In this document: piece after piece, positions 51,884 through 63,123 of the stretch
Layout of the letters: each line of letters starts with the position of its first letter
How positions within the stretch are numbered: position 1 is the first letter of the stretch
Assembly: GCA_030737835.1 (NCBI GenBank)
Contig: CM060852.1
Coordinates: forward strand, 6,964,007-7,028,006
Reading direction: 5' to 3'
Origin: Acorus gramineus
Lineage: Eukaryota > Streptophyta > Magnoliopsida > Acorales > Acoraceae
Length of the DNA: 64,000 nucleotides
The notes under the pieces: model-generated
Told to the model about the DNA's origin: nothing
The model's input: only the letters and a program-made list of their open reading frames with translations
The model's database searches: none
Program-made: the position numbers and the translations under genes

Positions 51884-52214
51884 ATATATCAGAATAAACT
51901 GGTATAAAATAGGATAAGAATTCTAACCCGTAAAATTAAAGTTATCCTAAATTATTCCGTTCAAAAAATATATGAACCCACTGTCAAATTAACTGTCATT
52001 ACCTCTTATAAATTACCTATTAAATCAATCATCATTATTTTTTCATTTTTTATAAATCCTTATCTATATTTTATTCATATTTTACTCAAATAATAAAATA
52101 TTTATTTTTACGTTTACCAATAAAAATAATTTAAAAAATTAAACATAAAATTATTTTATCTTTACATGTATCAAAATAAATATATACCTAAGAATAAATT
52201 CTCTCAGCATTTTA
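51884..52214 (+). mobile_element. MITE family 'GTTTGG', copy C (ends lost)
   Basis: Internal blocks match copy D closely: 'agaataaactggtataaa', 'ttaaagttatcctaaatta', 'cctcttataaatta' and 'ttacgtttaccaat'. The CCGTTTGG terminal repeats are not recognisable here. Confidence 0.65.
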
Positions 52215-52692
52215 TCTTTCCCCAGAGACCATAAAACGTAACCGGACCTACCGAAAGTCATGAACGAATTGAAACTTGGCGGGCAACAGCTTCTAAAAGA
52301 TGGAAATCCTTAACTTTTTTGACATGAATAAAAGGAACGGACAAAAACACGTGAAGTGCCACAACTGTACCATATCTTGTCAGTGCAATTATGAAGGCAA
52401 TATTTCGCATTAGATTCGCCCAAGATATTTCATTTTACACAACACATTCAATGCAACCACAATTTTCAGTTCTCCATCCTCAGACAGGGTGAAATGCAGG
52501 TTTACATACATGATATATCAACACCAAACATTGGCTACTATCCATCAGAGGACTAGGGAGATTGAAAAACTAAAAGTTTCTTATCATAAATATGTTACAA
52601 GGAGGATATTGATTACAAAGACAAATATAAAAAAACAATACCAACACACTCACTCAAACATGGGGTTAGCAACTTAGCTTGGTGGTGGTCGA
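52215..52692. other. Downstream region of the AFR-like gene
   Basis: This probably contains the 3' UTR of the minus-strand gene ending at 52693. No other exon was seen; the small plus-strand open frame at 52489 is not supported. Confidence 0.4.
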
Positions 52693-55600
52693 TCAATTGC
52701 AGACCGTCTTCAGTCGCTTCGCAGCTTGAACAAACCCGATAATTACCTGCAACTCATCCAGTTGCTTCAACAATGTAGGGGAAGCAATTGGGGAAGTTAA
52801 GGTGACAAGGAGAGTCAGAGCCCTGTGGTTATTTTGGTGGCTCTCTAATGGATTCAGACTAGAAATGCAAAAAATTGGAAAGGTACCTGTGACATGAAAT
52901 GCCTCTGAACCACGTCTATCAGCTGCTCTTTAGAAGGGTTAGGACCAGCATCCACCTGAGTTCATTTTAGTTAATAAACAGTGAGATTAACTTTTTCCAT
53001 CATTTCAATAATTATTCAAATATCAGTTTGGTATTTGATACTAAACAAACTCACAAGATTGAAGTGACGCCAATATCTCCATAATGCTGTTGTTTCTAGT
53101 TTGCTTAGGTCAACCTTCTGACCCAAATGTTGACACCATTCACAATTAAATTTTATTAGATGACAATGAATGTAATGGGATAATGAAAGATAAAGAAAAG
53201 CAGGCGCCTACCATAACACCCCCCCTCCCAGATGAAATGGATCCCTTACAGTGAGTCTCACAGGAGTAAGACCGGCTCAAGGATTTATTTGAAGAGCCAT
53301 TTGTTCTATGTGACCTATGCCTTGGTCTCTGTGATTTTTGGGTTTCTTCAAATGCTGCAATCAGTCATGTGAAAAAAATAGTTAAAAGGGGCAGTTGAGT
53401 AATTTTCAAGAACTATATTAGCAAGGATGATACATACACTGAAAGCCTCAACAACCAGAAACAATTTTTTTAAAAAAAAAGGAACAATTCTATCATTCAC
53501 GGGAAACACACATACCGTACTAGCTTTAGGCCTCATACTCAACAAAGCATCATACTTAGCTATTAGCTTCACACGTATTACTGGTTGAGAGAGATTACTG
53601 GTCTTGATTTTACATAATCAAATGAGTAGGCCCCTAACCATTATGTGCCTACCACTTCATTCTTCTTATAAATATATATAAATATTGGGTGATAAGCTTT
53701 CTTAATTTCATTCCTGTCATAAATTCTGATTTAGAGTCAAACCTTCTAAATTTTGTTAAAATCAACGGAAATTCCAACTCACCGATGTCAGATCCATTCC
53801 ACTGCATATTATCACAGTCCATATCATCATCTTCCTCATTACCAGTGGGTGCCTCAATCACACTAAGGGCATTCCTTTGTAGTTTGACTTCAATGCCATT
53901 GGTCAAAACCTGCAGTAATTTAAAAGAAAATCATGAAACAAACCAGCATTTTTTCACACTGAAATAAAAGATAAAAAAAAAAAAAAAAATCAGATTGATT
54001 CAAGACAAAAAAACAGAATCTGTATAACAAACTCGAACTTAAGCCTAAAACAAGCTTAAAAGACACTAAAGGGCAACTAATCTTGAAAATATGATACACC
54101 AAAACTCGAGCTCTTATAAAATAAAAATCAATCGGGTGCAAAGAAAATATAATGATACTGATGTTGATATTACAAATATTGAATATAATACCAATAATTG
54201 TAATGCACTAACATATTGTTGGCTTACAATTTTTTATTAATACTTTAAAATTCCACATTTACACCAAAGAACTGCCTCTCTACTCCGTCAAAATTTCAAA
54301 GTTTTATGTTTCTCATACAATGCTGTAATTCAGGTAGTGGTCGGCCAAATGTGCTTTGCTCTGTTGTCAAAATAGATTTCCCTAAAATGATGAAAAATCT
54401 CACAAATTAAACTCTCATACCATTCATGGCACAAGTCCATGTTAAATCATAAACAAGACATCAAAACAATTGACATTAATTAGCCAAAAGAACACAAATC
54501 ATTATTGATTGAATAAAAAAGAAGAAGAAAAAAGCAAAAAACTAAGACCACATGCTGCTTGTGTTTGATATTTCACCATCAGCCCACATCATTATTGATT
54601 GAATAATGTTTTCAAATGCAAAAGAAAATTGATGACCTCTGGAAAGGGTATCTATTTCCCAATGAAGCTGAACAAAAATATATATAATTTTACTTAATTG
54701 AATTACATCAATTACATAATCGAATCCCATTAATTATCCAAATAATCCTACCTTGGATATTCACATCACAGGTTTATTCACAAATAGGAAATGCTTAGAA
54801 AAGGCAATGCACTTCTTCCAAGCAACAGAAAACAACAAATGGAAAACATGAATGCAAACTTGACTTTACAACTTATAAAAATTAAGTCCAAAAGCTCAAT
54901 GTTCATCACCCAAAACAAAATAAATAAATCCAAGAAGTGTTTCTACAAAGAATATGAAATTATCAATAATGGATAAATCCTGAAGAAGATAGACCCTACA
55001 TTACATCAAAAGGCAATTGATACTGAATAAACTTATAAACCTAATCACATTATCAAGATTAAAAGAAAATGAGCATTGATTCTGAAGTTTTATCAAGCAA
55101 AAAAAAGCCTCCGATCTACTTCACTCAAATAAAGAGGAAAACAAATGCTACAGAAAGGATAGTATTAAATTTTTAAATAACACTGCATTACAAAAAAAGA
55201 AAATTAAATTAAATTAAATTAAATTCAATGAATCCTGAAAGTCAAAACCCTAGATCCAACAATGACATTACAGACAAAGCAACATCAAATGCTTATCATT
55301 CAAAAACAGCAATCCCCTGATACGAATTGAACAAACCCTAAATAAAAACAATTTCACAAATTCAAGAACCCAGCAAAGTGAGCTAATTCGCCTAAAAAAC
55401 CCACTCACACTAAAACACTTAACCAAAGACTTAAAATTTAACAAAAAAAAAAAAACTCAAATTTCGAACTTCCTCAAATCAATAAAATTACAGCACACAA
55501 AAACCCTAATCACTATCCAATTTTAAAAATCCACAAAAATCCAAAACCAATCAAATCATCATAAAAAATTCCCAATCTACACAATGCCACCCCAATTACA

Positions 55601-55869
55601 CCCACATTGCCTCGAATTCATAAAAAAAAAAGAACCCAAATTTTGGAGTCTAATTTTACCAGCCAATGCCACCCTCCGAGCCCCACCGCCTTCTTCACGA
55701 CCCCCTGAAGCCCTACAAGGACCGATTTTGTCCGATTATTTCCAGTGACCACCACTTTGGTGTGCCTGGGGAGCACCGAAAGCTCCTCTTCACTGCTCTC
55801 TCCGCAGAAGCTCTGCTGCAACTGCTGGTGATGGAATCCACCGTTCACCGAGCTCTCCACAGCTTCCAT
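52693..55869 (-). CDS. AFR1: SAP30-like histone deacetylase complex subunit (AFR1/AFR2-like)
   Basis: Six minus-strand exons join in frame to 227 residues: 55660-55869, 53783-53909, 53212-53354, 53055-53117, 52887-52955 and 52693-52764, all GT/AG. Translation starts at the ATG at 55867-55869. The N-terminus has ELSVLPRHTKVVVTGNNRTK and GVVKKAVGLGGWHWLVLTNG, then an acidic EEDDDMDCDNMQW segment and a basic Ser/Arg-rich stretch (HRSHRTNGSSNKSLSRSYSC). Residues 161-227 (DLSKLETTALWRYWRHFNL, PSKEQLIDVVQRHFMSQ, LDELQVIIGFVQAAKRLK) form the SAP30 Sin3-binding domain. In Arabidopsis, AFR1/AFR2 are nuclear SAP30-related subunits of Sin3-type deacetylase complexes that dampen FT expression. No disabling change is seen. 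Whether this is the AFR1 or AFR2 orthologue cannot be told. Confidence 0.92.
55199..55225. repeat. (AAATT)n microsatellite in intron 1 of the AFR-like gene
   Basis: About five pentanucleotide copies. Confidence 0.9.
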
Positions 55870-56785
55870 CAATGTCTCTGATCAAATCAGGGCCGTCGAA
55901 TGCATGGATCAAAAGCCAATCCGGGGGCAAATTCGGGACAGCCCAAACAAAAAAAAAAAAAAACACAGAACCTGAGTGAGAAAGAGTGTTGTGTTTTCTC
56001 TCTTTTGTCTTGTTTTTTTATTTTATTTTATTTATTTATCTGTTTTAAGTCTCCGGATCCCGACGAGTCTGGTTTCAACCAATGGAGAGAAGCCACGTGT
56101 CCTTGTGAAACGGTTTCGGGTCGGGTTCAGCGGTTAGGCGAGGCGGAGTTTCCAGCGATGGCGGTGGGTTTCGTGTTTGGTGGATAATTACGGTAATGCC
56201 CTTAGGGCATCCTGGCCTTTGTTTACGGGGACAGGATGAATCTTCGTACGATTCCGGGTTTGGATTTCGGATTGGACGGTTGGGATTGATTGATCGGGAG
56301 GAGTGGCGTTTCTGTAATTGTGTTGTGGAGGAGGGGTGTTTAAGACAAAAAAAAAATTGGAAGGTCGGCTGAGACTTATTATCCGTCAGAGGGGTGGGCT
56401 TATCCGCTGGAGTCGGGCCCACATATTCTTCTTATTTTATTTTTTAAAATCAGTGAAGACATCATAAATATCTTTCCGCGCCTCGGATACCGCACCCTTT
56501 TCCCGCCAAGATGAGGCGACCTCATCCGTCGATTCGACGGTATGGGGATTTCTACTGTCAGATGACGCGGGAATGGTTTATGACCGTTGGATTGGACGAG
56601 AGAATGCATTGTGCACGTAGCACTTGATACAGTGATTCAGGTGTTTTAAAGACTAATAATTATCTATCTATATTTAAGAAAATTAGATGAATATAAATAT
56701 TACAATGAAAAACGGTGGAATTAATTCAAATTATTTTTTCAATTTTTTATTTCGTTGACATTTTTAGCCTATCAAAACATTCATA
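55870..56785. other. AFR-like 5' UTR and promoter region
   Basis: This is less AT-rich than its surroundings, as expected near a promoter. A long A-run at 55949-55963 and a T-rich tract at 56015-56045 lie upstream of the start codon. Overlapping open frames on both strands between 56075 and 56609 show no family resemblance. No TATA box is asserted. Confidence 0.4.
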
Positions 56786-57231
56786 GCCTCCGTTTGGTAC
56801 AGGAATAAGTCTCAGATAATCTCGGATAAAGAATAAAGGGTATTTATTTGTCCTAAATAACTTCTGATAAAGTATATTAGAATAAACTGGTATAAAGTGG
56901 TAGTATATAGATTTCAATCAACCCTTGGAATTAAAGTTATCCTAGATTATTCCACTCAAAGAATATGTGGGTCCACTGTTAAATCAACTGTTATTACCTC
57001 TTATAAATCACAAGTCAAATCAACTATCATTATTTTTTCACCTTTTATAAATCTTTATTCATACTTTATTCACATTTTACACAAACAACAAAACATTTAT
57101 TCTTACGTTTACCAATTAGAATAATTCAAAACACGACCAAACACAAAATCATTTTATCCTCATTTATACTAACTTTTGTTTTGATAAATGTATACCCAAT
57201 AATAAAACCTACCCCCGTTCCAAACGAGGGC
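56786..57231 (+). mobile_element. MITE family 'GTTTGG', copy D (complete, 446 bp)
   Basis: The left end GCCTCCGTTTGGTAC and right end GTTCCAAACGAGGGC form imperfect terminal inverted repeats. The interior carries all blocks of copies A-C. The right flank is TTA and copy B has TTA at its left flank, which would suit a 3-bp TTA/TAA target duplication (PIF/Harbinger type). The left flank here reads ATA, so the superfamily is left open. Confidence 0.75.
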
Positions 57232-60018
57232 TTAGATGTGAGGTTGAAACTCTCATATCTTGAAAATCTTTTGTTTTAAACTCAGCTTCTTAAAAGTTAT
57301 GTTTTATTAGATTTTCAACCATAATATTTTTTTGACCTAAAAAGGAAGATTGTGATTTGAAAAGTTAAACGTTGAAAATGTGTTTTAATTTAAATTTCAG
57401 AATTTTTAACTTTTTAAACACAGAATCTATCTAAACTCATATTCAAATGGATGCTTAATTTAATAGTTACATTTTTTTTCTAGGCCTTTTTGTTTCTTTC
57501 TTCGTTGGTTCTCTTGTGAAATATCATTTGTACATTTTAATGCATCATATGTATAATAAAATTAATAACAACTAATTAATATATACTCCAACATCACAAA
57601 TTATATGATAAAAAAAAAACTAGATCTAATTGATCATAAGAAAAAAATGAAGAGTGGAGGGGTGTAAATGGAGAAAGTTCATGGTTGATTAGGAAATAAC
57701 AAGATATCAATTAAGTCATTATGTTTTATTATTTACATTATGACAAATATTATGTTAATGTTATTTTTATCATTTTCATTTATTGATTAAAAATTAACTC
57801 TAATTAAGTTTGATTTTGATTAAAAAAGATAACAAAATAACACATATGTTCATTAAATTTTTTTCTAATGGTGTAATATTAAACGTGGTATTCGTAATAA
57901 TATAAAACAAATAACATTTTTTATGGTATACATGCCAAAAAATTAAAAAACCAAAAAGGGTTGTTGCAACCACGTTTCTAATTTTGTATATCTCATTAGT
58001 CATGTGTAGTGGTGGCTCCAAGAATTTTTATAAAAAGGTTTATTTAAAAGGATAAATTCTATCAAATTTTTAAAAAATCTATTATTATCATATATTTATG
58101 AAAAAATAAACTTTAAAGTAACACCGTTTATTGGGGTAACACGGTCATATAGGTGATTTGGGGGTTTTAACTATAAAATATGGGCTCGACAGAGTGAACT
58201 AAGTGGGCTGAATTGGCATAGTTTGAGAGTATATATTTTTATCTTTATAATTGTGTGTGTGTATACGTATCATCAAAACAGATATGATATTTTTAGAAAA
58301 AAAAAATCAAAATAGATGTGAATTACATTTCATACTGAAAAAAGAATTTGTGTGTGACATTATCCCAAAAAAACAGAAAAAAGATTGGCTTATAGCATAT
58401 CTACCAGCACGATAGCTTGGAAGAGGAGAAAAGTGTTTCTTGTACCAGTAAACATTATGAACCTGATACTTCAGAAAGTTCAGCTCAATTGCTTATTTGT
58501 TGATCCTATCATTGGCAATTTAAAGCATTTCAAATGCTGGAATTCAGAGAGGTGCACATTTAACATATGCTGATAAGCATATCTGGCGTAGTTCAATATG
58601 TTACTTGTAAACAATAAATAACATCAAGGAAATTTCCACAAAGACTGGATGAAGAAAACTCAATTGTTGGAACTTGATCTTTATTTGTCACAGGCCTCAT
58701 TAAGTATTTCTGCAAAGCACTGTAAATTGATAGACACTAATCAGTAATCACTAATCACAGAATCATCAAATATAATCTTCATTGACTGTACTCTTGAAGT
58801 TGCAAATGACTTTTTGCAGTATATGGAAAATGAGGAATCATGTCATCTATAAAACATTTGACAAGAAAGAAAAAGGAATTCATGGAACTGCAGTTGCAGA
58901 TGACTGCACAAGAAGATAGATTGTCAATTTTAATTGTTAAAAATTGAAAGGGGTACATGAATCTCATATTTTACACCAACTTTCTTGTGAAAAAAAATAT
59001 GTTGGGCTCCTCGAAGTATTATTTTGGAGGGATGACATATAAAAGTATGCAGCAGGATATTGGTTCTTGATGACAAATGATGATGCTGAACAGAAGCTTA
59101 ATCAGATTTCATCTAAATTTGACACGTCAGGAAAACTTCCCCTACATGAGTTGGGATGGATGGATTAAATATATGGCCCGCTAGCACACATTTACTAAGA
59201 AAAGTATGCAGGAAAGAAGTGTGAATACACTGGGGAGTTGCGCGGATGAAAAACCAACTGCTGGAGACACCAATGCCTCGCTAAAATAAAATCTGTCTCC
59301 AGAGTGGTGGAACATTGAAGACTACTACATAATTAGGATCGTGCGCAGCTAATTTTGTTTCTTGGAAAATCACCCAGTTGAGTTGTAGAAGAACATGATG
59401 TTAGGGTTTGTCTGGTTTGTTTGAGTTCAGACACCATCTTAAAAGAATCTTCAGCAATTAGTTTTCCTGGAAAGCTGAATCTCATGTTTAACATGTATTA
59501 AAATATTTTTGAGAAGATTATTTCCAATGTTTGGTGGTCAAAAATATCATTTTAAATCAAAATCAAGAAAATTCATGGCTATTTAAACCTTAACAAACCT
59601 TTGTATATGAAATCTCAAATGATTTACAAATTTCTACTCCATTAAATGAAATATATTCATGTCATTTGGTGATCTATAAGGTTTTTCAGTTTTCTAATCA
59701 TCATGACTATCCTAATTTTATTTAAGAAAAGACATCCAATTATAATGATGCTGCTAGAATCCATGGGAAAATTGCGTTTGAAATTCTTCATTCCTGTGTT
59801 CATTCTTGAACATTCCAAAGAAAATTTCTCGTTACAAGGAATCTAACAAAGCTGGTTTCCTAAGAATGAAGAATTCTCCTTCTAGACCAGATTTACAAAA
59901 TCGGCCCTTAGTTTTAAGATTTCGTCCCCGCTCTTCCCCAAGCAGATGACATTTTCTTTGAATTGTAATGACCAGTAGAAGTTTTTACATTGACCCCTTA
60001 TTTTTTATGCACCGTATC
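57232..60018. other. AT-rich intergenic DNA; no gene supported
   Basis: 58380-59450 is somewhat less AT-rich and may be a decayed or non-coding transcribed region, but no splice-supported open frame or known protein family was recognised on either strand. The rest shows only scattered A/T runs. Confidence 0.4.
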
Positions 60019-60066
60019 AACAGGAAGTCCATGTTTTTTTTTTTGGTAAGAAACAGGGAGTCCATG
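60019..60066 (-). mobile_element. Minimal LINE tail insertion with 15-bp target-site duplication
   Basis: AACAGGAAGTCCATG (60019-60033) and AACAGGGAGTCCATG (60052-60066) flank only 18 bp, a T-run plus GGTAAGA. On the reverse strand this is TCTTACC plus poly-A, like the 3' end of LINE 1 at about 14585-14599 ('ttcttaccaaaaaaaa'). This is the expected result of target-primed insertion aborted almost at once. Confidence 0.65.
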
Positions 60067-61272
60067 TTACAACTAGACTATTATTTCCACATTCTTGGAT
60101 CTTTTTTCTCCAACATCCTTGTAAAACAAACATCATCATGATGTTTCTCTTGTCGTTTCCAACTCAAAACTGGATGCAGTGAAATTTTATTATTGACCCC
60201 AAGAAATTGACTAGAGATAATATTTTTTACCTTCTTTAGGTGCATCTCTACCAATGTTTTTTTACTTGTACTATTGAAGGAAATCATGATTATATAAATG
60301 AAAATAACACTGAAAAAATCTATCCAAAGTCTAGTGCTTTGGGATATAACACTTAACCTAGTTCTGTTTGGCAAACTGTTAAAAATGTTGTGTGTTTGGC
60401 AAACCAAAAAATTGTGATTCATAACAGTACTATGGTGAATAGCTAATCTAGTTGACCCCCATGATCCAACATCTTTTATACGACCATTAGTTCATATAAG
60501 CTGTTCTGAGTTTTATCTGAGGGCATTTTATTTATTTTGCCAAATATACCCAACATTTCATTGGTAATTTGGCCTTTGCATATCCCTAAACTAGTTGACT
60601 TTTTCAATGATGTATTCAAACAGGAATAAGTATCCTATACTGTCCCACAAATAGCTATTCGGTTACCAAACAGGGGCCTCGAGAATGTTTCTATTGGTTG
60701 AGGGATGTGTTGAGTTTCAATGGCATTGCTGACTATAAGATTGAGACATATAAGGTAGCTGCACCAATTGTGAGGGCCTCGTGTTGGGTGGGACTTCCAT
60801 GCCACCAGGGGTCTTCATCATTGGTTAGACTAAGACCTTATAGTAGTAATAATCACTGTTTTCTTTTGGGAGGTAGATATATTGTTTTGATATGAGAATC
60901 CTTGCTGTGTATATAACTTTTTACTCAATAATATTTTATAAGATGGGACAGGATGAATGCTAAAACAATGATAGGATGACATGATTTGTATAAGAGGGTC
61001 AGAAAATGGAGGTACAGAATAGACGTACAAGATTCCTCTAAAAATATAGTGGTTCAGGTCATTTTGCCAATCAGCATTTACTCTATAATTACAGATATAC
61101 TGGTTTGAGAACACATGGAGATTGGAAACAAGAAAAAAAATGTTTTTCCAGGGGGGCTAGTTGGTTGGATGAAGTAGGGTGCTTCTGAAGTGTAGTAATT
61201 GTTAAGAACCACTGTATCCAAATATAAAAAATATCATAAGATAATAGGACTGCTCTATTTCATCAATTGGAG
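60067..61272. other. Intergenic DNA; no gene supported
   Basis: A few short open frames (for example 60698-60895) lack any recognised family or splice context. Nothing else was noted. Confidence 0.4.
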
Positions 61273-61355
61273 ATTGGTGCCCCCAGGATTTGATCCTTGG
61301 TCATCTATTATGGAGAGAGGGGTGCTAGCTGACTTTCCCAAAGCTTGGTTCGCAA
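61273..61355 (+). repeat. Half copy of the fold-back element
   Basis: It reads ATTGGTGCCCCCAGGATTTG, then 'atccttggtcatc', 'ggagagaggggtgctagc' and 'tgactttcccaaagc', matching one arm of the inverted-repeat element at 1177-1375. The second arm is absent, so this may be the ancestral single unit or a deletion product. Confidence 0.6.
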
Positions 61356-61950
61356 CATAAGGCCAACATTAGCCAAGGAAAGAAAAATACTACTGGTAAT
61401 TTGGATACCACCAAAGCAGAATATCATGTCCCATGTCACTTTTCAGTACGAGGCAGCACAAAAAAATTGTAGCCTCAACAAAATAAAACCTGGGTTAAAC
61501 TTAATGTTTTCTTTTTCTCAGCAAATAATGAAGAGATTATAATATGATTTCTAGAACAAGTAAAAACGAGTTATAGATTGTGCAAATGAATGAATTATAA
61601 AGCAACTTATGTTTCCCCAGTTCAATCAAAACAAGCTAATCCAAATAATGTTCTTTGGAAGACTTGCATTTCTAAGAATAATCAAAACAATCACATAGAA
61701 ATAAAATATAAAAAAAAACCTAATCCCTCAATAAATTGCAGGACTAGCCTACAGTTAAATAAACATCTACTCTTTATTCGATATAAACATAGTCAAAGAC
61801 AAGTCAGAACCAAAACAACAGCTCCAACAAATTAAACAATTTAGAAGTCTTTCCACAATGGCACATTATCACATTGAACGAACAACAACAATTCAAATTG
61901 GGTGAAGAGTCATCGAAATGTCATACCCATCAAAGGCGCATTCAAATTTT

Positions 61951-63123
61951 TCAAGTAGGATGTCGAATAATCCTCTGCAACACAACCGTCCTTGCGCGCC
62001 TTATATCCCTGCTACACTTATCTGCATGCTCACCCAAATCCTCCACACTCTTCATAAAGTCATCCAATTTCTTCCTAATCTCCACAACCCCAAACCTCAC
62101 CGCCTCCTCATCCCCAAGCGCAAAACCCGCACTCTGCAAGAGACCCCCAATCTGCACCTCCAACCGATCGACAAGCACCCGAATGCTATCCAAATCCTTA
62201 ATCGTTACATAAGTCCCCACCTGCATGGAATGCACCACCTCCCTCTGCCCCCTCAACGCCACCTCATAATTCTTCCAAAGCGAGTCAAACCACTTCCCCA
62301 TCGAACCCAAAGGGATCGAAGTCGCCGCCGCCAGCGCTGCAGCGACAGGAGGGGCAGCCATGGCAGCTGCCACCACAGAGCAAATCAGCACGGCCACGAA
62401 AGCGGACGCAAATATGATGCTAGTCACCTTCCTCCACACCTTCGCCTTCTTGATCCTCTTATCAAGCTTCCCCTTTCTATGATGCAGCTTCCTCAGCATC
62501 GACAACTGCTGCTCGTAAACCGATTTGAACGCCTGGAAGAACTCCTCCGTGAACGGGTCCCCCGCGGACTTGAAACTACGGAGCTCCTCCAATGTCTTAA
62601 TGTACTTCTTGCCTTCACCGTTTTCGTCGTCATTGTCCTCCTCTTCGAACTGCTGGAGCGCGACGTGGACGATCAATTGGGAGTCGCGGGCGCGTTTGAG
62701 GCACTTTTCGAGGGCGGTACAGAAGTCGAGCGTCTGGAGGGTGCTCTCGAAGTAGTCCTCGACGAGGTCGAAGAGGTCCTGGTTGTTCCAGATGTCCTTC
62801 TTGCAGTCCAAGATGATCTTCACCACTTCTTGGTTCATCTCGAGGAGGCACCCGGTGACCTCCTTGAGGGAGTCGAGGGAGAGGGACCGGACCTCGACGC
62901 CTCCGCCGGCGAGTGTGGCGATGACCCGGTTCGTGCGGGCTTGGAGGGTCGTGTCGAAGGTCTGGAGGTCCGGGTCGAGCCGGCACGCCATCTCGTACGA
63001 GCTCAGCTCGGCCGTGTAGTCGCCTCCGCCACCGCCCGAGACGGTGGAGGCTGTGGGGATGGTCGGAGAGGGTGGGGTGTCGCCGATGATGTTGGATCTT
63101 CTGTTGCTCAATTGGTTTCCCAT
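61951..63123 (-). CDS. UPF0496 / DUF677 (At14a-like) membrane protein, At4g34320-like
   Basis: A single-exon frame of 390 residues starts at the ATG at 63121-63123. It matches the UPF0496 family over its full length: [19 protein letters not shown] (36-54), [20 protein letters not shown] (78-97), [15 protein letters not shown] (104-118), [16 protein letters not shown] (191-206), and the C-terminal [18 protein letters not shown]. Residues about 235-272 ([20 protein letters not shown] then [19 protein letters not shown]) form one long or two adjacent membrane segments. The remainder is helical and coiled-coil-like. MGNQLS at the N-terminus is a plausible N-myristoylation site. The family is plant-specific, membrane-associated and of poorly defined biochemical role. 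Length equals that of close relatives and no defect is seen. A GGGGG insertion near residue 30 is the main length variation. Confidence 0.95.
   Translation of the reverse strand: MGNQLSNRRSNIIGDTPPSPTIPTASTVSGGGGGDYTAELSSYEMACRLDPDLQTFDTTLQARTNRVIATLAGGGVEVRSLSLDSLKEVTGCLLEMNQEVVKIILDCKKDIWNNQDLFDLVEDYFESTLQTLDFCTALEKCLKRARDSQLIVHVALQQFEEEDNDDENGEGKKYIKTLEELRSFKSAGDPFTEEFFQAFKSVYEQQLSMLRKLHHRKGKLDKRIKKAKVWRKVTSIIFASAFVAVLICSVVAAAMAAPPVAAALAAATSIPLGSMGKWFDSLWKNYEVALRGQREVVHSMQVGTYVTIKDLDSIRVLVDRLEVQIGGLLQSAGFALGDEEAVRFGVVEIRKKLDDFMKSVEDLGEHADKCSRDIRRARTVVLQRIIRHPT

Noticed and set aside
55870..55872. Start of the AFR-like protein one codon upstream (TTG)
   Set aside because: The codon is TTG, not ATG. 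The first ATG at 55867-55869 gives the expected N-terminus.
56075..56609. Open frames upstream of the AFR-like gene
   Set aside because: They lie in the promoter-proximal region, on both strands, with no recognisable protein family.
58385..59450. Possible gene or copia fragment
   Set aside because: Translations give no convincing conserved motif and no consistent splice model; listed only as unassigned DNA.
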